Source of the DNA: a virus
Virus record (IMG/VR): IMGVR_UViG_3300023196_001943
Coordinates: 747-30,463 of that record
Length of the DNA stretch: 29,717 nt
Direction: 5' to 3' (one strand)
Shown here: piece by piece, positions 13,680 to 22,928 of the stretch
How positions within the stretch are numbered: the stretch's first letter is position 1
Layout: every line of letters begins with the position of its first letter
The notes under the pieces: model-generated
The model's input: only the letters and a program-made list of their open reading frames with translations
Databases searched by the model: none
What the model was told of the DNA's origin: nothing
Program-made: the position numbers and the translations under genes

Positions 13680-14349
13680 ACTGCGGACGCTCGTCCGAAC
13701 ACAGACCGAGACCACATCATCTGAGCTGCCAGACGCGACGCTCAACTGGTATCTCCGTCAAGCTTTCGACCGCACGATTGCGGTGGAGAACACTTGGCCT
13801 TCATACGAGGAGCGGTGGGTCGTCACACTCCCGGCCGGGGAGTCGTCTTTCGCTATCCCTGCCGACTGCAACCGGGCGTCTATCAGTTCTCTGGTCAGCT
13901 CGAACGACAACTTCCGTCTGAGCATGACCGACCATGAGACGGCAGAAGACTATTACGGCGCAGGCAACTTTGTTGGCGCTACATCACCGTTCGAGTTTTC
14001 GTTGTGGAGCGGCCAGATCCAACTGTGGCCGAAGCCCGACTACACCGCCGACCGCACTTACGTATTGAGGGGTTATCGCTACCCGACCGACTGGATCGCT
14101 GTAGGAGCGAACTCAGAGGTCGATGCCGACCCCCGCCTCCACTACCCGCTCGCTCACTACGCCATCGCTCTCGCCTACGCCCAGCAGGAAGACGACACGC
14201 TCGAGAACGTCTACATGGTGCGGTGGCAAATGGATGTCGATGCGGCACGCAGCGCCATCATGGAGCCATCCCGTCAGAAGCCTATGCAGTTCGGTGGTGG
14301 GCGCAGGGCGTTCAGCCGGATGCTCCGGTTCAACATCGTTACCCCTTGA
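13663..14349 (+). CDS. Head-tail adaptor protein
   Basis: 228 aa. The N-terminal helices (MATLAELRTLVRTQTETTSS, then DATLNWYLRQAFDRTIAVEN) are typical of phage adaptor proteins that dock under the portal (SU10 adaptor/P22 gp4-like connectors). A beta-rich middle follows (VVTLPAGESSFAIPADCNR, EFSLWSGQIQLWPKPD), then a C-terminal helical part (HYPLAHYAIALAYAQQEDD). Position between capsid and tail genes agrees. It would form the ring joining portal and nozzle. The start at 13663 is preferred because homologous adaptors begin with this first helix; AGAAGG lies upstream. Confidence 0.78.
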   Translation: MATLAELRTLVRTQTETTSSELPDATLNWYLRQAFDRTIAVENTWPSYEERWVVTLPAGESSFAIPADCNRASISSLVSSNDNFRLSMTDHETAEDYYGAGNFVGATSPFEFSLWSGQIQLWPKPDYTADRTYVLRGYRYPTDWIAVGANSEVDADPRLHYPLAHYAIALAYAQQEDDTLENVYMVRWQMDVDAARSAIMEPSRQKPMQFGGGRRAFSRMLRFNIVTP

Positions 14350-14360
14350 GAGGTTCTTGA

Positions 14361-15557
14361 ATGCCAAATCAAATCGTTCCCGACATCACACCTGGGGCAA
14401 CAGCAGCGACCGACACTGTCCTTGGTGTTAAGTCCGGCGGAGATGACAGCCTCGCTCTGCTCCCTTATGGCGCAGACCTCGCCGTCCTCACCGCCGCTGC
14501 CGCCGCCAAACTCCCCTTGGCTGGCGGCACGATCACCGGCCCGCTCTTTATTGAGGAGCCAACCGTAGATGCCCATGCGGCGACCAAACTGTACGTCGAT
14601 ACCAACACGACTGACAAGCTTCCGTTAGCTGGCGGCACGGTCACTGGGGCGCTCTTTGTCGAGGAACCGACCGTGGACGCTCACGCGGCGACCAAACTGT
14701 ACGTCGATACGACTGCCAGTGCCTCCGGTGCGTTGCTGGTGGTGAACGATCTTTCCGATCTGACGGATGCTCCGACCGCTAGGGCGAACCTGGGTCTTGG
14801 TACGTCTGCTATTTTGGCGTCCAGCGCATTTGCTACTGCGGCACAGGGTGCTACGGCTGACGCTGCACTCCAGACCGTTGCGGTCCCCGGCGACATTACG
14901 GCGACGGGCACACCGTCTGCTAGTACCTGGCTGAATGGCGCTGGCGGGTGGTCTACGCCTGCGGGTGGTGGCGACATGCTTGCGTCCGCCAACCTGTCGG
15001 AGCTAACCAACTTTGGGACGGCACGCACGAACCTGGGTCTTGGTTCGGCAGCGACAACAGCCTCAACCGATTATGCTACTGCGGCACAGGGTGCTACAGC
15101 CGACACGGCGACACAGCCTGGCGATCTTGGTACTGCTGCGGCGCAGAACGTCGAGGCGTTCGCTACTGCGGCGCAAGGCACGACGGCCGACACGGCACTC
15201 CAGACTGTTGCAGTTCCCGCAGACATTACAGCAACCGGTACAGCTAGTGCCACAACGTTCTTGCGTGGCGATGGTGCGTGGGCTGCTGCCGGGTTGGCGG
15301 GCGGTGATGGTGACGTGATTGCGTATCAGCCGTTGCTGTACCGCAATGACGGTCGGTCTACCGAGCTGACCTATACGGGTGACGATCTGACACAAGTGTT
15401 GGAGAAAGACGGGGCGACAACTGTGAAGCAAACCGATCTGACGTATACGGCTGGGAAGCTAACGAGTGTGGTCGAGCTGGCTGATTCAATTACGGTGACG
15501 ACGACGTTGACGTATACGGGTGACAAGTTGACTTCTACTGGTCGGGTGGTTTCCTGA
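14361..15557 (+). CDS. Repeat-rich tail fibre protein
   Basis: 398 aa, Ala/Thr/Gly-rich, built from repeats. Two tandem 32-residue units (50-81 and 86-117) share LPLAGGT-TG-LF, EEPTVDAHAATKLYVDT. A second class repeats with NLGLG (143-147, 224-228) and ATAAQG (158-163, 239-244, 268-273), followed by QTVAVP and DITATGT. Three LTYT motifs (336, 360, 383) with the pattern LTYTGDKLTS end the protein. LAGGT-TG and AATK-YVD are classic fibre-shaft motifs. It probably trimerises and contacts the host surface. The Shine-Dalgarno sequence GAGAGG precedes the ATG; the stop overlaps the kelch start as TGATG. Confidence 0.82.
   Translation: MPNQIVPDITPGATAATDTVLGVKSGGDDSLALLPYGADLAVLTAAAAAKLPLAGGTITGPLFIEEPTVDAHAATKLYVDTNTTDKLPLAGGTVTGALFVEEPTVDAHAATKLYVDTTASASGALLVVNDLSDLTDAPTARANLGLGTSAILASSAFATAAQGATADAALQTVAVPGDITATGTPSASTWLNGAGGWSTPAGGGDMLASANLSELTNFGTARTNLGLGSAATTASTDYATAAQGATADTATQPGDLGTAAAQNVEAFATAAQGTTADTALQTVAVPADITATGTASATTFLRGDGAWAAAGLAGGDGDVIAYQPLLYRNDGRSTELTYTGDDLTQVLEKDGATTVKQTDLTYTAGKLTSVVELADSITVTTTLTYTGDKLTSTGRVVS
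14508..14711 (+). repeat. Tandem 96-bp fibre repeat, two copies
   Basis: Copies at 14508-14603 and 14616-14711 encode the 32-residue LPLAGGT to YVDT unit and stay highly similar in DNA, including the shared ending gcggcgaccaaactgtacgt. Confidence 0.75.
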
Positions 15558-16534
15558 TGGATGCTGTTGCTTACGCACTGGCAAACTCAATACCGGCAAC
15601 GTATTCTGCACCTACGGGATGGGCTACAAAGACTGCGTTGCCAGCCACACGCTACAACCACGCCCAGAGCACGTTAAGTGACAACACGGTGTTAGTGACA
15701 GGCGGGCAAACAACGAGTGCTGTCTACTCTTATAGTCTGATAACCAACACTTGGACTACAAAGACTGCGTTGCCAGCCACACGCTACAGCCACGCCCAGA
15801 GCACGCTTAATGATGGGACGGTGTTGGTGACAGGCGGCTTTGTTTCAGGCTCAGCGTCGGCTGATGTGCAGTCGTATGATCCCGTAACCAACGCTTGGAC
15901 TGCTAAAACTGCGTTGCCAGCCACACGCTACAGCCACGCCCAAACCACGCTTAATGATGGGACTGTGCTGGCAACAGGCGGGCGTGGTGTTGGGGCCAGC
16001 CAGTTTGCTGATGTGGACTCTTATAGTCCGGTGACGGATGCGTGGACTACAAAGACTTCGTTGCCAGCCACACGCTTTGACCACGCTCAAAGCCTGTTAG
16101 ATGATGGGACGGTGTTGGTGACAGGCGGGCGTGTTGGGGGCAACGGTACAGGTGCCCGGTCAAATACTGTTGAGTCGTACGATCCGGCGACGGACACGTG
16201 GACTGCCAAGACTTCAATGCCAGTCACAAGAGAGCTTCACGGACAAAGCACGTTGTTTGGCGGCACTGTGCTGACGACAGGCGGCTATGTGAACGGGGTC
16301 GTGTCGTCTAATATGGGGTTGTATGATCCCGCAACCAACACTTGGAGTTCCACGACTTCGTTGCCAGCAACACGCTACAACCACGCTCAGAGCACGTTAA
16401 GTGATCGCACGGTGTTAGTGACAGGCGGCTTTGTTGCAGGCTCAGCGTCGTCTGATGTCCAGTTGTACACGTCAAACGGTGATCCGCTCACCCCTGGCCG
16501 TGCCGCACTTCTCGGCTATTTAGCCGCAAACTGA
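15557..16534 (+). CDS. Kelch-repeat beta-propeller tail protein
   Basis: 325 aa. Six kelch-type repeats start at Trp22, Trp66, Trp114, Trp163, Trp215 and Trp263, each about 44-52 residues with W-TKT-LPATRY-HAQ, DGTVLVTGG and SYDP-TN signatures. The TGG pair and spaced Tyr and Trp are the standard kelch hallmarks. Six blades can close a beta-propeller. A short non-repeat tail ends the protein (LTPGRAALLGYLAAN). No signal peptide is visible. The gene is coupled to the fibre gene and lies in the adsorption cluster, so binding of a host surface glycan or protein is likely, though not shown. The blades are still near-identical in DNA, indicating recent expansion. Confidence 0.85.
   Translation: MDAVAYALANSIPATYSAPTGWATKTALPATRYNHAQSTLSDNTVLVTGGQTTSAVYSYSLITNTWTTKTALPATRYSHAQSTLNDGTVLVTGGFVSGSASADVQSYDPVTNAWTAKTALPATRYSHAQTTLNDGTVLATGGRGVGASQFADVDSYSPVTDAWTTKTSLPATRFDHAQSLLDDGTVLVTGGRVGGNGTGARSNTVESYDPATDTWTAKTSMPVTRELHGQSTLFGGTVLTTGGYVNGVVSSNMGLYDPATNTWSSTTSLPATRYNHAQSTLSDRTVLVTGGFVAGSASSDVQLYTSNGDPLTPGRAALLGYLAAN
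15620..16480 (+). repeat. Six direct DNA repeats encoding kelch blades
   Basis: Units of about 132-156 bp start near 15620, 15752, 15896, 16043, 16199 and 16343. Several share long identical runs such as actgcgttgccagccacacg. Units 1 and 6 agree in their first part, while units 2 and 6 agree in their second part, so the array looks recombined. Confidence 0.75.
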
Positions 16535-16545
16535 ATGGACCGACA

Positions 16546-16932
16546 ATGAACATTGACAATCTTGCAATTATCTTCCCTGACGCTACGGTTGCACAGATCC
16601 AAGCAGCATTTGACGCTATCGACATTGATGCGTTGCACGCTGCCGAAGCACCACGATGGACACACGAAGTTTGGGACCGGACCAGCCCAATCAACGGGAC
16701 ACCTGCCGCCGACGTTCTTGCTCAACGCAACGACATCCCAGCAACCGGCGACGTTGTGTTGGTGAAGTGTGACGGTGGCATTGTGTTCTTCCAGCCGCAC
16801 GACGCCACACAGCCAGGGTTCGTCCCCATTGCTGACGGTGCCGCTGTCGGTGCTGCAATGGCCGCACAGTCTGTAACCGATTCGGTGGACTCGCAGATCC
16901 TCGCCCTGGTGGCTGAAGCGCTCACGGTCTGA
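16546..16932 (+). CDS. Unknown protein in the tail cluster
   Basis: 128 aa, unrecognised and acidic. The N-terminal half is helical (VAQIQAAFDAIDIDALHAAE). A central beta-type part follows (GDVVLVKCDGGIVFFQPHD), and an Ala-rich helix ends it (AVGAAMAAQSVTDSVDSQI). No metal or catalytic motif is visible. It lies between the kelch protein and the nozzle-like protein, with a 1-nt gap to the latter, so it is likely expressed with them; a tail accessory or fibre chaperone role is possible but unproven. Confidence 0.7.
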   Translation: MNIDNLAIIFPDATVAQIQAAFDAIDIDALHAAEAPRWTHEVWDRTSPINGTPAADVLAQRNDIPATGDVVLVKCDGGIVFFQPHDATQPGFVPIADGAAVGAAMAAQSVTDSVDSQILALVAEALTV

Positions 16933-16933
16933 T

Positions 16934-18733
16934 ATGGCAGAACTCCAGCCGCTCGATCTCATTGACTTCACGGGAGGGTTGAACATTCGGCGTACCGAGT
17001 TCAACCTGGGGGAGAACGAGTCGCCGGAGATGCTGAACGTGGAGATCGACCCTCGGGGCGGCATCTTCACACGCAAGGGCTGGTCAAGGTTCAACGTAGG
17101 CGACATTGTTGTAGACCCGACAACTTGGGACCCTAGGTCTGCGGTTTTGGCAGTCGATTCGAGCGGGACGTTCACAGTCCTGGTAGCCAACGGCACGGCG
17201 GTCTATGAGGTGGATGAGGCTGGTGCCACGACTGTCGTTGGAAGCCCCACACCAATCGTCGTCGGCGGTTCATCGCATCTCGCAGATTTCGCCGATTGGG
17301 GTGATGTCGTCTACATCGCCGCCGGTCTCGCCAACCCTTCAATCCGCCGTGTGGCCGGGTCGCCTGGTGTCACAACCGAACTGGGCCGGGTTTACAACGA
17401 CGACTACACGACACCGACGGACGGCAACATGCCGCGCTCGGAGCATGTGGAGGCGCACGGCGGCTACCTGTTCATCGCAGCGATTGACGAACTGACCGAC
17501 ATCAACGGGACTGGGGCTGGGGCACAACGCAACCGTGTCCGCTGGTCGCATCCCTCAAAGCCTGAAGATTGGGCGACGAACGACTACATCGACATTGAGG
17601 TAGGCGGCGGCTCGATCACCGGCCTGAAGTCGTTCCGTGACCATCTGCTCATCTTCAAGACCGACTCGATCTGGGCGTTGTACGGCTACTCTTCGGAAAG
17701 CTTCCAGCTCGTCCAGGTTTCGCGTTCCATTGGTGTGCCGTCGCCGACTGCTATCGCAACCTCAGAGACTGCCGTCTACTTCTTCTCGGCCAGCCAGCGC
17801 GGCGGCATCTACGCCTACGACGGTGCAGCACCCATCGAGCTGTCGGTTAAGATTCGCGAGATCCTGGAGGCGGTCAGCACTTCCCGTTACAGCGATGTCT
17901 GGCTTGGCTGGGCTGGACGCCGGCTCTGGTGTTCTTTGCCGTACGACGACGCAGGGGCGAACGATGTCCAGTCGGTGTTTGTGTTTGACCCGGCGGTCGG
18001 CAACGGCGCATGGATCAGGCATAAGGGCCACGTCGGCAACCTCGCCTGCATCGTTGAAGGTTCAGACATTGAGGCGCAGTACCCGCTGGGTGTGGTTGAC
18101 GGGACGACCGGGACTTCAACCCTGGTCCGGCTCGACTACATCGACAATGCCTACGATTCGATCCTCAAGGTTGAGGACTACGCTTTGCGTCTTGCCGACA
18201 AAGACGGCAACACCTTGATCGTCAACGGGACAGACGACCCTCCGACCTTCCTTTCGGTCTCTGCCGACTTCCTTGGTGGGGAAGGGTTCACGACGTTCTA
18301 CCGGACCCGCTGGCTACATGGTGGGTGGCCTGAGCGCCGCAAGTCTTGGCGTCGCCCCCGTTTCGCTGTAGCAGAACAGAACGAGGAAGTCCTGATTGAC
18401 GTCAGGACAAACTGGGACTACATGCAGGACTCCCCGAAGCGGCAGCATGTTCTTGGCGTCACCCCTGAAGGGACAGTCTTCTGGCGTTCCCTTGGAGCTG
18501 CGGACCCTCTCGGAGGTGGCTTCGACTGGGACGACGGGTCCCTTTGGGGCAGCACCAGTTCGAGCGGCTCCGTATTGGAACGGTCGGCCCCTTCCGGTGC
18601 TGAAGGTCTCGGGGGTCTCGGTGTGGCAAGGTCAGTACAGTTAGAGTTCAGTACGTCAGCTCTGACGCCCGCAAAGAAGTGGGGAATAAACGCAATGTTC
18701 CTCAAATACAAGACCCGTCGATATACGACGTAG
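16934..18733 (+). CDS. Tail nozzle-like structural protein
   Basis: 599 aa. It begins with a beta-rich region and the phrase DFTGGLNIRRTEFNLGENES, PEMLNVEIDPRGG, seen at the start of many podovirus nozzle/stabilisation proteins (P22 gp10 / T7 gp12 role). WD-like repeated strands follow (HLLIFKTDSIWALYGYS, ETAVYFFSASQRGGIYAYDG, RRLWCSLPYDD), suggesting a beta-propeller, and a further beta domain at the C terminus. It would form the distal tube of the short tail below the adaptor. The assignment rests on size, opening motif and position; a general virion structural label is the safe version. Confidence 0.72.
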   Translation: MAELQPLDLIDFTGGLNIRRTEFNLGENESPEMLNVEIDPRGGIFTRKGWSRFNVGDIVVDPTTWDPRSAVLAVDSSGTFTVLVANGTAVYEVDEAGATTVVGSPTPIVVGGSSHLADFADWGDVVYIAAGLANPSIRRVAGSPGVTTELGRVYNDDYTTPTDGNMPRSEHVEAHGGYLFIAAIDELTDINGTGAGAQRNRVRWSHPSKPEDWATNDYIDIEVGGGSITGLKSFRDHLLIFKTDSIWALYGYSSESFQLVQVSRSIGVPSPTAIATSETAVYFFSASQRGGIYAYDGAAPIELSVKIREILEAVSTSRYSDVWLGWAGRRLWCSLPYDDAGANDVQSVFVFDPAVGNGAWIRHKGHVGNLACIVEGSDIEAQYPLGVVDGTTGTSTLVRLDYIDNAYDSILKVEDYALRLADKDGNTLIVNGTDDPPTFLSVSADFLGGEGFTTFYRTRWLHGGWPERRKSWRRPRFAVAEQNEEVLIDVRTNWDYMQDSPKRQHVLGVTPEGTVFWRSLGAADPLGGGFDWDDGSLWGSTSSSGSVLERSAPSGAEGLGGLGVARSVQLEFSTSALTPAKKWGINAMFLKYKTRRYTT

Positions 18734-18757
18734 ACCGAAGAGACTGGGACTAAAAAA

Positions 18758-19531
18758 ATGGCAATGCAGCAACTGAGGAGTATCGAAAATAATACTCCAG
18801 CCTCAGCGACCGACGTCCAATGGAACTTTGGGACGTTGGAGAACCACGTCAACTCTAGTCTGATCGACCGGAATGGGACGATCCCGATGACTGGGTCGCT
18901 TACTCTTGCCGGTGCGCCCACGTCGGCGTTACATGCCGCCTCGAAACAGTATGTGGACGCGATCACCGGGGTGGCTGTAGGGGTGATTGTGGAGTACGCC
19001 GGGACCGTAGCTCCTTCTGGCTGGCTGCTTTGTGAGGGGGCCATCTTGGATCAGGCTTCCTATCCGGCTTTGTTTGCTGTCATCTCGACGGCGTTCAATA
19101 CTGGCGGCGAGGGTGGTACACAGTTCCGTCTACCAGATTTCCGGGATAGGTCGGCAATGGGGGCAAGCGGAACAAAGCCGCGAGGCACGTTGGGTGGTTC
19201 GGCTGATACTTCTGTTGCCACCCATTCTCACACGCTGTCGGGTGCCACCATGACTGGTACGGCAGCTTCGGTACCGGACCACGTCCACAACACTTACATC
19301 CGCACCAACGAAGGGACCTACGTTACGAACGTGGGGTCTGGCGGGGGTTCGGTGCAGGCCTCTGGCCCGAGTTCTTCCGTTGACTACTCAAAACCTTCTC
19401 TTGGTGGAGGGTCGCACGTCCATACTGTGACGGGCTCCGTGACAGGATCTGCCGATCCGGCTGGTGTTTCGCCGACTGGCACGAACCTGCCGCCGTACCT
19501 GGCTGTCAGCAAGATCATCAAGGCGGTCTGA
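18758..19531 (+). CDS. Tail collar-domain protein
   Basis: 257 aa. The N terminus holds a fibre-type unit (PMTGSLTLAGAPTSALHAAS, KQYVDA, 43-67) related to the repeats in the gene at 14361. A phage tail collar domain spans about 75-135: GWLLCEGAILDQASYPALF, then FNTGGEGGTQFRLPDFRDR. The rest is Gly/Thr/Ser-rich with HSHTLSG, DHVHN and GSHVHTVTG, and ends with GTNLPPYLAVSKIIKA. His-x-His pairs like these bind metal in trimeric collar fibres of the T4 gp12 type. It is probably a receptor-binding tip. Confidence 0.85.
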   Translation: MAMQQLRSIENNTPASATDVQWNFGTLENHVNSSLIDRNGTIPMTGSLTLAGAPTSALHAASKQYVDAITGVAVGVIVEYAGTVAPSGWLLCEGAILDQASYPALFAVISTAFNTGGEGGTQFRLPDFRDRSAMGASGTKPRGTLGGSADTSVATHSHTLSGATMTGTAASVPDHVHNTYIRTNEGTYVTNVGSGGGSVQASGPSSSVDYSKPSLGGGSHVHTVTGSVTGSADPAGVSPTGTNLPPYLAVSKIIKAV

Positions 19532-19532
19532 C

Positions 19533-19979
19533 ATGTATAAGCCACCGGACTATGGCGGTTACATGCGCCAGAAGGCGGACGTTGAGTACAAGTACGGCAA
19601 TGACGCCACTCAGAACGCTTACGGTCGGTTCTTGGGGCAGCAGCGCTTCACGCGTGATCGAGGCGACGACAGCCGGGCATTCGGCCGGAGCTACGCCCCG
19701 CAAGCGGCGACGTTCGGAGCGCGCGGCTTGAGTGGCGCTGGTATCAATAGCGGCATCAAGAACCAGAAGATGGGCGAGTTCGTTGGCGACTTCGGACGAG
19801 GCCAACAACGGGCCTATCAGGACCAGACGCTGACAAACCAGCAGTACGATCTAGGTCAGGCGCAGTCAGACCAATGGCGTCAGCAGGCGCTGCAGGGAAT
19901 CGAAACTCAGAAGGCGAACGACATCGCCTGGACGGCACAGAATATTACTGAGCTGAGAAATCAGCTAGGAGGCTTGTAA
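19533..19979 (+). CDS. Small putative internal virion protein
   Basis: 148 aa, helical and rich in Gln, Arg and Gly. Features include AATFGARGLSGAGINSG in the middle and repeated Gln/Tyr helices (RGQQRAYQDQ, TNQQYDLGQAQSDQWRQQ) ending in AWTAQNITELRNQLGG. I recall similar small proteins next to large ejection-type proteins in actinobacteriophages. The start at 19533 sits just past the collar stop. Its stop overlaps the next start as TAATG. An ejection or core-protein role is inference from the neighbourhood. Confidence 0.65.
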   Translation: MYKPPDYGGYMRQKADVEYKYGNDATQNAYGRFLGQQRFTRDRGDDSRAFGRSYAPQAATFGARGLSGAGINSGIKNQKMGEFVGDFGRGQQRAYQDQTLTNQQYDLGQAQSDQWRQQALQGIETQKANDIAWTAQNITELRNQLGGL

Positions 19980-21064
19980 TGGTAGTAACAAATCAAGGAC
20001 CTGGCGGCAACAGCACCAACATGGTGACGCCCACGCCGCCACCCAAGCCCAGCAACATCACCAAAAACACGACGCCCAAGCCATACAGGGGCGGACCTTC
20101 TCCGACTGCGATGGGGAACTTCAACCCAGAAGGACTTGGTGGCGGGAGCTTCAATACCGCCGCATCGGCGACGAAGGCGATGGGAGATTATGGCTATGCC
20201 ATGAATAACCCCACTCCTCCACGCTCCCCCAACGGTGGCCCCGGTGGCGGCGGTGGCGGCGGTGGCCGTCAGATCGACATGGCGGCGATCTTGAAGCTGC
20301 TCGGTAGTAACAAGCCGACGCCGTACGGCCCGCCGAAGGCGTACGAATACGAGGATCTCGTCGTTCCCGATTATGCGGGCACCGGCTTCCGAGAGTACGA
20401 CGGCTCAATGTACGACAAGATGCGTACTGCTGGTGCCGAGGGGCTCGCTGCCGACCTTCAAGTCGGGAAGACAGCTTACGGCGACGCCCGTACCGAGCTC
20501 AGCCAATATCAGGATCCGTTCTCTAATCGTGGGTACACCCAAAACCAGGCGATGCCGGCTGCTATGCAGCGGATGATGGCGGCAAACAACGTCCAGTTCG
20601 ATCCGGCTGAGACTGCTCAGGGCGGGCAGGCTGACGCTGCGTTCGGCAACGTTCTGGCACTTCTTGGCGGCACAGCCCAGCAAGCACAGGCTTCAAACAT
20701 GCGTGCCCTGGCGGGCGATGAGCGCCGATTCGGTGAGTCGCTTGCTTCGGAGGGCCGCTCATACGCCAACGCTATCAACATGACCGAGGCTAAGGCCCGC
20801 CAGACGTATGAGCAGGAGAAGTGGCAGTACGGCGAGGATATCGCCCGGTCGAACTATGAGAAGAACACCCAGTTGGCGGCAACGAACAGCACTGGCCGAA
20901 ACACGGCCGGGCAGTCGAACACGCAAGCGACCAACGAGGTCAACTTGGCGAACACCAGGATGGGCAACGAGAGCCGAGACAACAACGTCAACGCCCTGAT
21001 CCAGTTGCTCGCCAGTGGCCAGAAGATTGATCCTGCAGCTCTTGCTGCTTTCATGGGAGGATGA
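19979..21064 (+). CDS. Putative internal virion (ejection) protein
   Basis: 361 aa. The first ~100 residues are Pro/Gly/Asn-rich and disordered with a long Gly run near 88-95. The second half is helical (AQQAQASNMRALAGDERRFG, TYEQEKWQYGEDIARSNYEK) and rich in Gln, Asn and Ala. No enzyme motif is visible. It is coupled to the previous gene by TAATG, and the next gene follows 5 nt after its stop. Composition and place in a run of four such genes fit a podovirus core/ejection protein that leaves the capsid with DNA. Confidence 0.65.
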   Translation: MVVTNQGPGGNSTNMVTPTPPPKPSNITKNTTPKPYRGGPSPTAMGNFNPEGLGGGSFNTAASATKAMGDYGYAMNNPTPPRSPNGGPGGGGGGGGRQIDMAAILKLLGSNKPTPYGPPKAYEYEDLVVPDYAGTGFREYDGSMYDKMRTAGAEGLAADLQVGKTAYGDARTELSQYQDPFSNRGYTQNQAMPAAMQRMMAANNVQFDPAETAQGGQADAAFGNVLALLGGTAQQAQASNMRALAGDERRFGESLASEGRSYANAINMTEAKARQTYEQEKWQYGEDIARSNYEKNTQLAATNSTGRNTAGQSNTQATNEVNLANTRMGNESRDNNVNALIQLLASGQKIDPAALAAFMGG

Positions 21065-21068
21065 GCAC

Positions 21069-22928
21069 ATGACACCAGAAGAGCAAGCTCAGATGATTGC
21101 CATGTTGCGCCAGATCTTGTCGCAGGGCGGGACGAATACTCCGGCAGTAGACCTCAGCGGATCCCTGTACCCGTCGCTTGGTAAGAAGGTTGGCGACACG
21201 AACTATTACCAGGACCGCGTGCAGATGCTTGGCGACCCATTCGCTGGGGCGATGGCCGGCAATGGGGCGTACGACGAAAGAGCCTTCATGCCGACGATGG
21301 AGCGCACGTCAGTTGAGGCTCCAGGGCGGGCTGTAGCTCAGATGTGGTCACAGGCTCCAGAGGGGTCGGCCACTAAAGTGATGTACGACCTGATGATGGT
21401 GGAGGGTATGGACGTCAATACGGCATGGCGAAACGTCAAGTCGATTGCCGAGGCCGCGCCGGATGGCGTACTGGCGCTCTCGTTGCCTCCAGACCGGATC
21501 GACCAGTACGGCGACGACCAGCTGGGGTCCGGTCTCTACTCGCTGTACGAGCAGGCCAGTAAGATGCGTACCGACCAGGCGACCGACCCAGCCGGGGCTC
21601 AGTACGATCCGGCGACAGGCGGGTTCTACACCGAGTCCGAGATGCCTTCCGCTCTGGCTCAACAGTTCATTGAGATGGGTTTGCCGCTCCCGACGGAGAG
21701 GTACGAGGCCGACTCTGGTGCTGTCACCGACTTCTTCAACACGGAGGGCGCTGGGTACATGCCCGGCCTCGCCGAGATGGGCGCACCCGATGGGCTGTCG
21801 GCTGATTCCGCGGCGATGAACCGGGCGATGGCGGCTCTCAGCGACCGGCCGGTAACCAGTCGGCCTGCGAACCCTCCCCCACGATTCGACCCGCCGGAAA
21901 CACCGATTGAGGCGGCTGTGAGAAGGAACCGAGCGACGCTTGGTCCCGTTATGATCCCATACGGAGATCGTATAAACTTCGATCTTGCCGACGTGATCCC
22001 ATTCGGGGTTCGGAACCTTAAGGGTGTCGTCGACAACGCAAGGAACGCCTTTGGCTCGTCGCCTGAGGAGGCGTCGGCTGGAGCCCCTTCGTCGTACGAC
22101 AGCGTTGCGTCGCAGCTTGCTGAATTGGGACAATTTAGTGGGCCTCGAGGTGCTATGCCGATGGGTGCTGATACGACAAACGATTGGCAGCTTTTCGGAG
22201 AGGAGCCTGTAAGGAACAACACCCCCCCTGCCCCCACTCCAATCGGACCACCTAGTGCCCCCACTCCAATCGAACCACCCAGTGCCCCTCGAGGCGGCTC
22301 GCCAATAGACACTGATCCATACGATCCATTGCGTGGAGAAGATTACGAGCGAGAGAAGCAGCGGATTGCGGATGTACTTGCTGCGCGCGGGGAGGGGCAG
22401 TCGGGTGGTGGTGGCAAGGTAGTCCAGGGACTAGCGCGACAGGCGTACCTCAAGGCGGACTCGTTGATGGGCGACGGCTCCACGGATCAGGCCGCTCGCC
22501 GGGCCATGGAACGCGCACGCGGAGGGAACTACTCGCCCGAGACAATCGACTCATGGACCAACCTACTTCGCGGTAATACCCCCAAGGAAGGGGTCTTTGG
22601 TCTGGACACTTTCGTTACAACACCAGACCGGGTGAGCAGCGGACCCTTGGAAGATTCAATTCTGGGTGCGTACGCTGGGGGCAGGGGGCAGCCTCGGAGC
22701 TACGACCCAGTTGTCCCCCGCATAGACCAGGAGCGTAGGGACCTCCAGGCTCAGATTAACCAGGGCGTCCGAGACCGCCGGAAGATCCGGATGGCCAACA
22801 GTGTTGATGGAGCCACTGGCGCAGGCATCGGCTACGGGGCAAGAAAGGCAGCAAACGAGCAGGGACGTACGCCGTTCACTGACGCAATGGCTCAACGCAT
22901 GATAATGCAGCAGCTCAGCGGTTTCTGA
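21069..22928 (+). CDS. Putative internal virion (ejection) protein
   Basis: 619 aa, unrecognised. It starts with a helix (MTPEEQAQMIAMLRQILSQG) and contains a region with TKVMYDLMMVEGMDVNTAWR. A Pro-rich linker near 395-435 has two close copies of PSAPTPIEPP/PPAPTPIGPP, visible as a direct DNA repeat near 22230-22290. The C-terminal third is Arg/Gly-rich and helical. No catalytic signature is seen. The start at 21069 has a strong GGGAGGAT Shine-Dalgarno sequence; the longer frame runs back into the previous gene. The end overlaps the next start as TGATG. Virion-internal location is inferred from context. Confidence 0.65.
   Translation: MTPEEQAQMIAMLRQILSQGGTNTPAVDLSGSLYPSLGKKVGDTNYYQDRVQMLGDPFAGAMAGNGAYDERAFMPTMERTSVEAPGRAVAQMWSQAPEGSATKVMYDLMMVEGMDVNTAWRNVKSIAEAAPDGVLALSLPPDRIDQYGDDQLGSGLYSLYEQASKMRTDQATDPAGAQYDPATGGFYTESEMPSALAQQFIEMGLPLPTERYEADSGAVTDFFNTEGAGYMPGLAEMGAPDGLSADSAAMNRAMAALSDRPVTSRPANPPPRFDPPETPIEAAVRRNRATLGPVMIPYGDRINFDLADVIPFGVRNLKGVVDNARNAFGSSPEEASAGAPSSYDSVASQLAELGQFSGPRGAMPMGADTTNDWQLFGEEPVRNNTPPAPTPIGPPSAPTPIEPPSAPRGGSPIDTDPYDPLRGEDYEREKQRIADVLAARGEGQSGGGGKVVQGLARQAYLKADSLMGDGSTDQAARRAMERARGGNYSPETIDSWTNLLRGNTPKEGVFGLDTFVTTPDRVSSGPLEDSILGAYAGGRGQPRSYDPVVPRIDQERRDLQAQINQGVRDRRKIRMANSVDGATGAGIGYGARKAANEQGRTPFTDAMAQRMIMQQLSGF

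Noticed and set aside
15620-16480. Repeat array as CRISPR
   Set aside because: Repeats are 130-156 bp, in frame and encode kelch blades; no spacers or cas genes.
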